Shown: positions 1 through 14,663 of the stretch, piece after piece
How the letters are laid out: each line of letters begins with the position of its first letter
Numbering within the stretch: position 1 is the first letter of the stretch
NCBI GenBank assembly: GCA_049518415.1
Contig: JBEKRX010000016.1
Span: forward strand, 30,808-94,807
Reading direction: 5' to 3'
Source of the DNA: CAVQND01 sp049518415
GTDB taxonomy: Bacteria; Verrucomicrobiota; Verrucomicrobiia; Limisphaerales; UBA8199
DNA: 64,000 bases
Notes under the pieces: generated by a model
What the model was told of the DNA's origin: nothing
What the model saw: only the letters and a program-made list of their open reading frames with translations
The model's database searches: none
Made by a program: the position numbers and the translations under genes

Positions 1-1133
1 ACATTGACCACGGCAAGTCCACGCTGACCGCCGCCATCGTCCAAACGCAGGCAGCCAAAGGTCTGGCTACCCCGGTCTCCTACGCGCAAATCACCAAGGG
101 CGGCACTGTGCGCGACGAAACCAAGACGTTGACTATCGCGGTTTCGCATGTCGAATATCAGAGCGACAAGCGGCATTACGCCCATATTGACTGCCCGGGC
201 CATGCCGACTTCATTAAGAACATGATTACCGGCGCGGCCCAGATGGATGGAGCCATCCTGGTGGTGGATGCCTCCGAAGGCCCGATGCCCCAGACCAAAG
301 AGCACGTGCTGCTGGCCCGCCAGGTCGGGGTGCCGGCGATTGTCGTGTATTTGAACAAGGTTGACCTGGTGGACGACCCGGAATTGATCGAGTTGGTGGA
401 AATGGAGGTCCGCGACCTGCTCAACAAGTACGAATTTCCCGGCGACAAGACGCCGGTGATCCGGGGCAGCTCGCGGAAGGCCCTGGCGGGCGATGCGGAG
501 GCGCAGAAGTCGATCCAGCAATTGATGGAGGCGATCGACCAGTTCATTCCGCTGCCGGTGCGGGACGTGGACAAGCCGTTTCTGATGTGCATCGAAGACG
601 TGTTCAACATTGAAGGGCGCGGCACGGTGGTGACTGGGCGGGTCGAACGCGGCGAACTCAAGCGCATGGACGACGTGGAGATCGTGGGCTTGCGGGAGAC
701 GCGCAAGACGGTGGCGACCGACATTGAGATGTTCCGCAAGCTGCTGGATTCGGCCAAGGCGGGCGACAACGTGGGCGTGCTGCTGCGCGGCACCAAGAAA
801 GACGAGGTCGAGCGCGGCATGGTGCTGGCCAGGCCCGGCACCATCACGCCGCACACCCATTTCAAGGCGGAAGTGTACGTCCTGTCCAAAGAGGAAGGCG
901 GCCGGCACACCCCGTTCTTTACCCATTACCGTCCGCAGTTCTATTTCCGGACGACGGACGTGACGGGCACCATTACGCTCCCGGCCGGGGTGGAGATGGT
1001 CATGCCGGGCGACAATGTGTCGGTCGAGGTGAACGTCATCGCGCCGGTGGCGATGGAGAAATTACAACGGTTTGCCATTCGCGAAGGCGGCCGCACCATC
1101 GGCGCGGGCCGGGTGAGTGAAGTCATCGAGTAA
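1..1133 (+). CDS. tuf: Elongation factor Tu, 5'-truncated by window edge
   Basis: EF-Tu carries aminoacyl-tRNA to the ribosomal A site as a GTP complex. The reading frame enters at base 3, inside the P loop (IDHGKST), so about 18-20 N-terminal residues lie outside the window and 376 are visible. The G-domain motifs DCPGHAD and NKVD are present, and the two C-terminal beta-barrel domains follow, with the family ending GGRTIGAGRVSEVIE. Two oddities are seen. The P loop ends in GKST where the common form is GKTT. Switch I reads TKTLTIAVSHVEY where most bacteria have RGITINTSHVEY; the Mg-binding Thr is kept but the preceding Arg-Gly pair is Lys-Thr. I recall this variant from PVC-group bacteria. 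A terminator follows, then tRNA-Trp, the classical tuf-secE arrangement. Confidence 0.97.
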   Translation, partial: IDHGKSTLTAAIVQTQAAKGLATPVSYAQITKGGTVRDETKTLTIAVSHVEYQSDKRHYAHIDCPGHADFIKNMITGAAQMDGAILVVDASEGPMPQTKEHVLLARQVGVPAIVVYLNKVDLVDDPELIELVEMEVRDLLNKYEFPGDKTPVIRGSSRKALAGDAEAQKSIQQLMEAIDQFIPLPVRDVDKPFLMCIEDVFNIEGRGTVVTGRVERGELKRMDDVEIVGLRETRKTVATDIEMFRKLLDSAKAGDNVGVLLRGTKKDEVERGMVLARPGTITPHTHFKAEVYVLSKEEGGRHTPFFTHYRPQFYFRTTDVTGTITLPAGVEMVMPGDNVSVEVNVIAPVAMEKLQRFAIREGGRTIGAGRVSEVIE

Positions 1134-1141
1134 TCGGTTTT

Positions 1142-1186
1142 GGAGCCAGCGGGAGAGCGGGGGGAATGCCCCCGGCTCCGCTTTTT
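1142..1186 (+). terminator. Rho-independent terminator after tuf
   Basis: The arms GGAGCC (1142-1147) and GGCTCC (1174-1179) enclose a second paired block, CGGGGG with CCCCCG. The structure is followed by CTTTTTG at 1181-1187. It sits 9 nt after the tuf stop, so it probably separates tuf from the downstream tRNA/secE transcript. Confidence 0.8.
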
Positions 1187-1213
1187 GCTTGATAAACGAA
1201 AAAGAACAATACT
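1185..1213 (+). promoter_or_regulatory. Candidate promoter for tRNA-Trp/tRNA-Ser/secE
   Basis: TTGCTT (1185-1190) and AATACT (1208-1213) are separated by 17 nt. The -10 box ends 15 nt before the mature tRNA-Trp. Both hexamers are imperfect, so the call rests on spacing and on the terminator immediately upstream. Confidence 0.4.
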
Positions 1214-1228
1214 CGAGGGCCGTGCCGC

Positions 1229-1304
1229 AGGGCGGTAGCTCAATTGGTAGAGTAGCGGTCTCCAAAACCGTCGGTTGGGGGTTCGAGTCCCTCCCGCCCT
1301 GCCA
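1229..1304 (+). tRNA. trnW: tRNA-Trp (anticodon CCA)
   Basis: The acceptor stem pairs AGGGCGG (1229-1235) with CCGCCCT (1294-1300). The anticodon stem 1255-1259/1267-1271 closes the 7-nt loop CTCCAAA with CCA at 1262-1264. The T stem 1277-1281/1289-1293 closes TTCGAGT. The discriminator G is followed by an encoded CCA at 1302-1304. tRNA-Trp upstream of secE-nusG is a classic bacterial arrangement. Confidence 0.96.
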
Positions 1305-1316
1305 AGCGTCAAGGCC

Positions 1317-1407
1317 GGAGAGGTGGCAGAGTGGTCGATTGCGGCGGTCTTGAAAACCGCTTCGGCGTAAACCGCCGACGGGGGTTCGAATCCCTCCCTC
1401 TCCGCCA
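1317..1407 (+). tRNA. trnS: tRNA-Ser (anticodon TGA)
   Basis: This is a class II tRNA. The acceptor arms are GGAGAGG (1317-1323) and CCTCTCC (1397-1403), followed by G and an encoded CCA. The anticodon loop CTTGAAA carries TGA, which reads UCN serine codons. A long variable arm lies between anticodon and T arms, as expected for serine. It starts 12 nt after tRNA-Trp, so the two are probably co-transcribed with secE, which begins 9 nt downstream. Confidence 0.95.
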
Positions 1408-1416
1408 AGAGAAGAT

Positions 1417-1674
1417 ATGCAAGATACAACCTGGATTTTCGTTTGGGTGGTCGTCGTGGGCGGTGCGTTCCTGTGGTTGTGGCGCAAGGGCCAACTGGCG
1501 CGCTTGACTACTTACGTGCAGCAGACGCGGGAAGAATTGCGCAAATGCACTTGGCCGACCTGGGAGGAGCTCAAAGGCTCGACCGTGGTGGTGGGCATCT
1601 CCATTGTGCTGCTGGGCGGCTTCACGGTGCTGGTGGACTTTATTTTCACGGTGTTTGTCCGCTGGATGACCTGA
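1417..1674 (+). CDS. secE: Preprotein translocase subunit SecE
   Basis: SecE is the small membrane subunit that clamps SecY in the translocon. The 85-residue product has an N-terminal hydrophobic helix (about residues 5-22). The amphipathic family signature TREELRKCTWPTWEEL follows at about 37-52, and then a second membrane helix (about 57-80). The Trp-Pro-Thr core is diagnostic. The start is an ATG 9 nt after tRNA-Ser. nusG follows after 23 nt, as in most bacteria. Confidence 0.94.
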   Translation: MQDTTWIFVWVVVVGGAFLWLWRKGQLARLTTYVQQTREELRKCTWPTWEELKGSTVVVGISIVLLGGFTVLVDFIFTVFVRWMT

Positions 1675-1697
1675 GATTTGCCCTTGCCTTCGATAGT

Positions 1698-2246
1698 ATG
1701 CAAAGCCAGTGGTTTGTCATTCATACCTTGTCGGGCCAGGAACAGAAGGTGAAAGAGAGCATTGAAAAACGCATCAAACCCGAAGAAATGGGGGACTACA
1801 TCAAGGAAGTGATGGTGCCGATGGAAAAGGTCGTCGAGGTGCGCAACCAGAAGAAGACCGTTTCCACCCGCAAACTGTGGCCCGGCTACGTCTTTATCGA
1901 TATGGTCCTGCTGGACGAGAACAACCGCATCATTGAGAAGCCGTGGTACTTCATCAAGGAAACTCAAGGGGTGATCGGTTTCGTCGGGGGCGAGCCCCCG
2001 GCCCCCACCCCGGCTGAGGAAGTGGAGTCGATTAAGAACCAGATCTCCGCTTCCGAAGAGCACGAGAAACCCAAGGTCAGCTTCGAGGTGGGTGAAACGG
2101 TGAAGATCAACAACGGTCCGTTCCTCAATTTCAGCGGCATCATTGAAGAAATCGAACCCGAGCGCGGCAAACTCAAGGTGACGGTGAACATCTTCGGCCG
2201 CAATACCCCGGTCGAACTCGAGTACTGGCAAGTGGAAAAGGGCTGA
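1698..2246 (+). CDS. nusG: Transcription termination/antitermination protein NusG
   Basis: NusG binds RNA polymerase to suppress pausing and links it to Rho or to the ribosome through S10. The 182-residue product begins MQSQWFVIHTLSGQE, the NGN-domain start. It has the RKLWPGYVFIDM motif near residue 57 and a VGGEPPAPT linker. The C-terminal KOW domain has EVGETVKINNGPF...EEIEPERGKLKV. The ATG at 1698 was chosen over upstream in-frame codons because the family begins at this methionine. Its partners secE and rplK flank it. Confidence 0.96.
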   Translation: MQSQWFVIHTLSGQEQKVKESIEKRIKPEEMGDYIKEVMVPMEKVVEVRNQKKTVSTRKLWPGYVFIDMVLLDENNRIIEKPWYFIKETQGVIGFVGGEPPAPTPAEEVESIKNQISASEEHEKPKVSFEVGETVKINNGPFLNFSGIIEEIEPERGKLKVTVNIFGRNTPVELEYWQVEKG

Positions 2247-2256
2247 AAGACGCAGT

Positions 2257-2305
2257 GATCGAGGGATGGAGGGATGGGCTAATGAGTTTTTCCCATCACT
2301 CGATC
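2257..2305 (+). promoter_or_regulatory. Long hairpin in the rplK leader built from 8-nt repeats
   Basis: GATCGAGGGATGG (2257-2269) can pair with CCATCACTCGATC (2293-2305) with one mismatch. The left arm reads as 8-nt units (GATCGAGG, GATGGAGG, GATGGGCT). It ends 16 nt before the rplK start and could expose or hide the initiation region. In other bacteria L1 regulates this leader, but I do not recognise that binding site here. Confidence 0.5.
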
Positions 2306-2321
2306 AGGCCACCACCGATTT

Positions 2322-2747
2322 ATGGCAAAGAAGATTACCGGACAGATCAAACTACAGATTCCTGCCGGGCAGGCCAACCCGGCGCCGCCCGTCGGCCCCG
2401 CCCTGGGTCAGCACGGCGTCAACATCATGGCGTTCTGCAAGGAATTCAATGCCAAGACCAAGGACCAGCCCGGCCTGGTGATCCCGGTGGTCATCACCGT
2501 CTTTGCCGACAAGTCCTTCAGTTTCATTACCAAGTCGCCCCCGGCCTCGATCCTGCTCAAGAAGGCGGCCGGCATCACGGCTGGCTCCAAGGAACCCAAC
2601 AAGGAAAAAGTCGGCAAGGTCACCCGCAAGCAGGTCTTGGACATCGTGAGGCTGAAAAGCAAGGATTTGAACGCGACCTCCGAAGAGGCCGCCTTGCGCG
2701 TGATCGCCGGCACGGCCCGCAGCATGGGCATCGAGGTCGTCGGATGA
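2322..2747 (+). CDS. rplK: 50S ribosomal protein L11
   Basis: L11 binds 23S rRNA at the GTPase-associated centre. The 141-residue length is standard. The N-terminal domain has the proline-rich hinge (GQANPAPPVGPALGQHGVNI), followed by FCKEFNAKT and the C-terminal rRNA-binding domain (KVTRKQVLDIVRLKSKDLN...GTARSMGIEV). The start is the ATG of MAKKITGQIKLQIPAG. It follows nusG and a repeat-derived hairpin and precedes rplA. Confidence 0.98.
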   Translation: MAKKITGQIKLQIPAGQANPAPPVGPALGQHGVNIMAFCKEFNAKTKDQPGLVIPVVITVFADKSFSFITKSPPASILLKKAAGITAGSKEPNKEKVGKVTRKQVLDIVRLKSKDLNATSEEAALRVIAGTARSMGIEVVG

Positions 2748-2826
2748 ATCATTCAGCTCCCAAATCACGCATCACCGCGGGAGAGCCCCGACGAGTCGAG
2801 GCTCGAGCGCACCGCCCATAGGAAAA

Positions 2827-3519
2827 ATGCCCAGCAAACGCTACAGAAAAGCCCTCGAAATGGTGGACGGAAAGAGAGTTTATCCCCTCAAGCCCGCCGT
2901 GGAACTCCTGCTGCGGTTTCCGAGAGCCAAGTTCAACGAGACGGTTGACCTCGCCTTCCGGCTGGCCGTGGACCCGAAGCAATCGGACCAGATGGTCCGC
3001 GGCACGGTGCCGTTGCCGCATGGCAGCGGCAAGCTGGTGCGGGTGCTGGTCTTTGCCAAGAGCGGTCCGGCCGCCGAGGCGGCCAGGGCCGCCGGGGCCG
3101 AATATGTGGGCTACGACGAAATGATTAAGAAATGCCAGGAAGGCTGGGCGGATTTCGACGTGGCGGTCGCCACCCCGGAAGCCATGGGCGAAGTGCGCAA
3201 GCTGGGCAAAGTCCTGGGTCCGCGCGGGCTAATGCCCAACCCCAAGGCGGGCACCGTCACCGACGATACGGCGCGCGCGGTCAAGGAAGTCAAGGCCGGC
3301 CGGGTCGAGTTCAAGCTCGATAAGGCGGGCAATGTCCACGTGCCCATCGGCAAAGTCGCTTTCACCCCGGTCCAAATCGAGGAAAATGCGCGCTCGGTTA
3401 TCGATGCCGTCATCAAGGCCCGCCCGCATAGCGTGAAAGGCGCCTACGTCAGCAGTTGCACCCTTTCCGCGACCATGAGCCCCCCGGTGCGCGTGGACCT
3501 CAAGGAATTCGTCGCCTAG
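2827..3519 (+). CDS. rplA: 50S ribosomal protein L1
   Basis: L1 forms the mobile stalk that helps release deacylated tRNA, and in many bacteria it represses its own operon. The 230-residue product is of normal length. It shows the L1 signatures DLAFRLAVDPKQSDQMVRG near residue 40 and GKVLGPRGLMPNPKAGTVT near 125-143. The start is preceded by AGGA close to the ATG. It lies 79 nt after rplK and 32 nt before rplJ. Confidence 0.98.
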   Translation: MPSKRYRKALEMVDGKRVYPLKPAVELLLRFPRAKFNETVDLAFRLAVDPKQSDQMVRGTVPLPHGSGKLVRVLVFAKSGPAAEAARAAGAEYVGYDEMIKKCQEGWADFDVAVATPEAMGEVRKLGKVLGPRGLMPNPKAGTVTDDTARAVKEVKAGRVEFKLDKAGNVHVPIGKVAFTPVQIEENARSVIDAVIKARPHSVKGAYVSSCTLSATMSPPVRVDLKEFVA

Positions 3520-3551
3520 ACGCCAGGTAACCATGTAACCATTTCAAAGCC

Positions 3552-4082
3552 ATGCGTCCCGAAAAGCAATACCTTGCCAAAGAGTACCTGGCGCGCCTCC
3601 AGGCCTCGCCCTTTTTTATCGTGGTGGATTACAAAGGCTTGAAAGTCAGCCAGATTACCGAATTGCGCAAGCGCCTCAGCCAGGCCGGGGCCGAAGTTCA
3701 CGTCGTCAAGAACTCGATTTTCCGCCTGGCCGCCAAAGCGGCGGGCGTGGCCGATTTCAACGGCGCCCTCGCCGGGCAACTGGCCGTCGTCACCGGCCAA
3801 CGCGACATTTCGACCGCGGCCAAGGTGATCAAGACCTACGGAGCCGAGTTGGACCGGCTGAAAGTCCAGTTCGGCTACCTGAACAACCAGCGGCTCGGGC
3901 AGCCCGAGATCATGGCCCTGGCGGACCTGCCGTCCCTGGCAGTGCTGCGGGGGAAGTTGCTCGGCGGGTTGGCCGCCCCGGCGACCAGGCTGGTGCAGTT
4001 GCTGAACACGCCGGCCAGCCAAATGGCCCGCCTGCTGCAGGCCCGCCACGACCAACTGAGCGGCGCGCCCGCCCCGGCATAA
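3552..4082 (+). CDS. rplJ: 50S ribosomal protein L10
   Basis: L10 is the base of the L7/L12 stalk. The 176-residue product starts MRPEKQYLAKEYLARLQ. It has the N-terminal rRNA-binding domain (VVDYKGLKVSQITELRKRLSQAGAEVHVVKNS) and a C-terminal helix that would bind L12 dimers. The gap before it is only 32 nt, so there is no room for a long L10 leader. The unusually long 222-nt spacer lies after it, before rplL. Confidence 0.96.
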   Translation: MRPEKQYLAKEYLARLQASPFFIVVDYKGLKVSQITELRKRLSQAGAEVHVVKNSIFRLAAKAAGVADFNGALAGQLAVVTGQRDISTAAKVIKTYGAELDRLKVQFGYLNNQRLGQPEIMALADLPSLAVLRGKLLGGLAAPATRLVQLLNTPASQMARLLQARHDQLSGAPAPA

Positions 4083-4183
4083 GGAAAAACCACAACGAAA
4101 GCCGGCCGGGCAGTGGCGCCGGCCTGCGGGCAGCCCCCGCCGGCTGCCGGGCAGGGGCGGCCTGAGGTTGGGAAAGACAATTT

Positions 4184-4208
4184 CGGCCCCAGCAAGCCGA
4201 TGGGGCCG
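4184..4208 (+). promoter_or_regulatory. Hairpin in the rplJ-rplL spacer
   Basis: CGGCCCC (4184-4190) and GGGGCCG (4202-4208) form a perfect 7-bp stem with an 11-nt loop in the 222-nt rplJ-rplL spacer. More GC-rich self-complementary sequence lies just upstream (4130-4165). No T run follows, so it looks like an mRNA processing or translational element and not a terminator. Confidence 0.35.
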
Positions 4209-4304
4209 GGAATAACAAACGACAACGTAAATCGTCGGTTCGCGGCTGCCAACTCAAACCGCCCATGGCCCTGGGCGACGACGAGACGCAAATGAAAGGT
4301 AACA

Positions 4305-4694
4305 ATGGCTCTAGATAAAGCAAAAATCGTAGAAGAACTCAGCGGCGCCACGGTCCTCGAAATCGCCGACCTGGTCAAGGAACTGGAATCGAAATGGGGA
4401 GTCACGGCCGCCGCCCCGGTGATGGCTGCCGGTCCTACTCCCGGCAGCGGTCCGGCGCCGCCGCCGGCGGAGATCAAGACCTCGTTTGACGTGATCCTCG
4501 CCTCGGTGCCGGCCGACCGGAAGATCGCGGTCATCAAGGCGGTGCGCGAGGTGAAGACCGGCCTGGGCCTGGCGGAAGCCAAGGCCCTGGTGGAAGGGGC
4601 GCCCAAGCCGATCCTGGAAGGGGCCGCCAAGGCCGATTCTGACGCCGCGAAAAAGAAACTTGAAGACGCCGGCGCCAAGGTCGAAATAAGGTAA
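4305..4694 (+). CDS. rplL: 50S ribosomal protein L7/L12
   Basis: L7/L12 is the multicopy stalk protein that recruits translational GTPases. The 129-residue product has the N-terminal dimerisation domain (ALDKAKIVEELSGATVLEIADLVKELESKWGV) and an Ala/Pro/Gly hinge. The C-terminal domain has the conserved KIAVIKAVREVKTGLGLAEAKALVEGAPKPI. GAAAGG lies 6 nt before the ATG, one of the clearer ribosome-binding sites here, as expected for a protein made in excess. Confidence 0.97.
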   Translation: MALDKAKIVEELSGATVLEIADLVKELESKWGVTAAAPVMAAGPTPGSGPAPPPAEIKTSFDVILASVPADRKIAVIKAVREVKTGLGLAEAKALVEGAPKPILEGAAKADSDAAKKKLEDAGAKVEIR

Positions 4695-4710
4695 GGGCGG
4701 CGCTCGGAGC

Positions 4711-4830
4711 GGGGCGGCGGCGGGTAGCGGCCGCCCCGGCCGGGCACGTCCTTGGCGGCAGCAGAAAAACAAAACGTTTAGATTAGAATAATGAACCCCA
4801 GCGCGACCACCCCTGGGTGGTTTGAGTTTT
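4711..4830 (+). promoter_or_regulatory. Candidate attenuator between rplL and rpoB
   Basis: Two hairpins lie in the 171-nt gap. GGGGCGGC (4711-4718) pairs with GCCGCCCC (4730-4737). ACCACCC (4806-4812) pairs with GGGTGGT (4815-4821), followed by TTGAGTTTT. The second resembles a weak intrinsic terminator. Partial termination between rplL and rpoB is known in E. coli; that this site does the same is inference. Confidence 0.4.
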
Positions 4831-4865
4831 GGCCGGTTCGCTATTGAACCGCGCGCAGTTGTCTT

Positions 4866-8801
<3,936 letters not shown>

Positions 8802-8837
8802 GTCCTGTTCATCCGATATGATGTCCTGTTTCTCTTT

Positions 8838-12992
<4,155 letters not shown>

Positions 12993-13014
12993 CCCCCGTT
13001 CCATCCTTCCACCA

Positions 13015-13040
13015 AGAGCCTCTGGCCCGCCGGAGGCTCT
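13015..13040 (+). terminator. Hairpin after rpoC, without a T run
   Basis: AGAGCCTC (13015-13022) and GAGGCTCT (13033-13040) make a perfect 8-bp stem with a 10-nt loop, ending 7 nt before the next start codon. There is no U tract, so it may be a Rho-type or processing hairpin. It may also occlude the ribosome site of the following gene. Confidence 0.35.
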
Positions 13041-13047
13041 GGTCATT

Positions 13048-13374
13048 ATGTTCATCACCACCACGTTCAGCATTGAGGGATACCGCATCACCGAATACAA
13101 AGGCCTGGTGCGCGGTATCATCGTTCGCTCACCCACCATCGCCCAGGGCATTGTTGGCGGCCTCAAGAACATCATCGGCGGCCGGATTGGCGCTTACACG
13201 CAGATGTGCGAGCAGGCCCGGCAGCAGGCCTACGACGCGATGCTTCTGCACGCCCAGGAGCTTGGCGCCAACGCGATTGTGGGGGTCAGATACGACGCTT
13301 CCGAGGTCGTCAGCAAGGGTTCGGCCACGGAGGTGTTGTGTTATGGCACCGCGGTCTTTGTTCAGAAGACATGA
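13048..13374 (+). CDS. YbjQ/UPF0145 family protein
   Basis: This 108-residue protein matches the YbjQ (UPF0145) family in length and pattern: FSIEGYRITEYKGLVRG near the start, GGRIGAYTQMCEQARQQAYDAML in the middle, then ELGANAIVGVRYD. The family forms small oligomers and has been annotated as heavy-metal binding, but its role is not settled. No cysteine or histidine cluster is visible beyond scattered residues. The gene starts 7 nt after the post-rpoC hairpin and 56 nt after the rpoC stop, so it probably depends on read-through. The start ATG aligns with the family start. Confidence 0.85.
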   Translation: MFITTTFSIEGYRITEYKGLVRGIIVRSPTIAQGIVGGLKNIIGGRIGAYTQMCEQARQQAYDAMLLHAQELGANAIVGVRYDASEVVSKGSATEVLCYGTAVFVQKT

Positions 13375-13512
13375 GCCGCCCCTGACTCGACGCCGCCGGC
13401 GGCCGGCGGGTTTGCCTCGCCGGCTGAACGCCAGCGCAGCCCCGGCCGGTCGGGATTTCATGCCTCGCGTCCCTGCCGGCTCGGTCGCGGCTGCGCACCG
13501 GCGAAATAGTTG

Positions 13513-13567
13513 TTGCAACAGGCAATCCATTGGGTATATTGCGTCCTCCATTTGCCCCGCGGGGCAA
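13513..13567 (+). promoter_or_regulatory. Promoter and leader hairpin of the rpsL-rpsG-fusA operon
   Basis: TTGCAA (13513-13518) and TATATT (13535-13540) have a 16-nt spacer. GCGTCCTCCATTT follows directly, then the palindrome TTGCCCCGCGGGGCAA (13552-13567), ending 22 nt before the rpsL ATG. The same -35, 16-nt spacer, -10, start-region block and small hairpin occur before rpsJ and rplB. The GC-rich discriminator would suit stringent control (inference). Confidence 0.75.
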
Positions 13568-13589
13568 GCGGGCAGGATTTTTAAGCGAA

Positions 13590-14027
13590 ATGCCGACAAT
13601 CAATCAATTGGTCCGTAAAGGCCGCAATAAGCTGAGGCACAAGTCGAAGTCGCCGGCTTTGGACAATTCGCCGTTTCGGCGGGGCGTATGCATCCAGGTG
13701 ATGACGCGCACGCCCAAGAAGCCGAACTCGGCGATGCGCAAGGTGGCCAAAGTGCGCCTCACCAACGGTCACGAAGTGATCGCCTACATCCCGGATGAAG
13801 GCCACAACCTGCAGGAACACTCGATCGTGCTGGTGCGCGGGGGCCGGGTGAAGGATTTGCCGGGGGTGCGCTACCACATCGTGCGCGGCACGCTGGACGC
13901 CGCCGGCGTGGAGAAGCGCCGCGTCAGCCGCTCGAAGTACGGCGTGAAACGCCCGAAAGAGGGCGCGCGGCCCGCCGCCGCTGCCGCTGCTGCTGCCGCC
14001 GCCGCCGCTGCCCCGCCTGCCGCCTGA
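13590..14027 (+). CDS. rpsL: 30S ribosomal protein S12 with poly-Ala tail
   Basis: S12 sits in the decoding centre. The 145-residue product begins MPTINQLVRKGR. It has TPKKPNSAMRKVAKVRL, with the lysine whose change gives streptomycin resistance in its normal form, and RGGRVKDLPGVRYHIVRG, with the methylthiolated Asp. After the normal end (SKYGVKRPKEGARP) comes an unusual tail of about 18 residues, almost only Ala and Pro. The start was chosen at the family methionine and not at upstream in-frame codons. Confidence 0.97.
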   Translation: MPTINQLVRKGRNKLRHKSKSPALDNSPFRRGVCIQVMTRTPKKPNSAMRKVAKVRLTNGHEVIAYIPDEGHNLQEHSIVLVRGGRVKDLPGVRYHIVRGTLDAAGVEKRRVSRSKYGVKRPKEGARPAAAAAAAAAAAAAPPAA

Positions 14028-14036
14028 CGGTCAACG

Positions 14037-14085
14037 TTTTAAGCTTTTTAACTTATTCAACCTTTTTAACCTTCTTAACCCTTAA
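14037..14085 (+). repeat. 9-nt tandem array before rpsG
   Basis: The units TTTTAAGCT, TTTTAACTT, ATTCAACCT, TTTTAACCT and TCTTAACCC keep a strict 9-nt step and stop 7 nt before the rpsG ATG. They are pyrimidine-rich with a TTAAC core. The same core and period recur before rplF and rpsM. Confidence 0.75.
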
Positions 14086-14092
14086 CGCACCC

Positions 14093-14566
14093 ATGTCTCG
14101 ACGTCGTCAAGCGGTCCGCCGGCCGGTCGTCAAAGATGCGAAGTTCAACAGCACGCTGGTTTCGCGCCTGGTGAATACGGTCATGCAACGGGGCAAGAAG
14201 AGTGTGGCCCAAGGCATTGTCTATGGCGCCTTTGACCGGATCATCGCCAAGAACCCGGCGGCCAATCCGCTGGACGTGCTGCAACGGGCGGTGGACAACG
14301 CCAAGCCGCGCCTGGAGGTCAAGGCGCGGCGGGTGGGCGGCGCCACCTACCAGGTGCCCCTCGAGGTCGCGGCCGACCGCCAGTTCTCGCTCGCCTTGCG
14401 CTGGCTGGTGGATTTCGCCGATGCGCGCAAGGGGGTGACGATGCAGGAGGCCCTGGCCGCCGAAATCCTGGAGGCCTACCAGGGCCAGGGCAACGCCATC
14501 CGCAAACGCGATGAAGTCCACAAGATGGCCCAGGCCAACAAGGCCTTCGCCCATTTCCGCTGGTAA
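14093..14566 (+). CDS. rpsG: 30S ribosomal protein S7
   Basis: S7 nucleates assembly of the 30S head. The 157-residue product begins MSRRRQAVRRPVVKDAKFNS. It has VNTVMQRGKKSVAQGIVYGAFD and the AxRVGGATYQVPLEV signature near residues 78-91. The C terminus (MAQANKAFAHFRW) is the family end. It lies 65 nt after rpsL, behind a TTTTAAC tandem array, and 97 nt before fusA. No clear Shine-Dalgarno sequence is seen. Confidence 0.98.
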   Translation: MSRRRQAVRRPVVKDAKFNSTLVSRLVNTVMQRGKKSVAQGIVYGAFDRIIAKNPAANPLDVLQRAVDNAKPRLEVKARRVGGATYQVPLEVAADRQFSLALRWLVDFADARKGVTMQEALAAEILEAYQGQGNAIRKRDEVHKMAQANKAFAHFRW

Positions 14567-14663
14567 GTTCCACTTTTGCAGCTCGCCCCGACGGCTTGCC
14601 GGTTTTTCGGGGTGTTTTTATTCCCAACGAGGTTCAAGCTCAGTGATGCATACGGAGGATTAG

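Noticed and set aside
3520..3551. L10-type autoregulatory leader before rplJ
   Set aside because: Only 32 nt separate rplA and rplJ, too short for the known L10(L12)4-binding structure.
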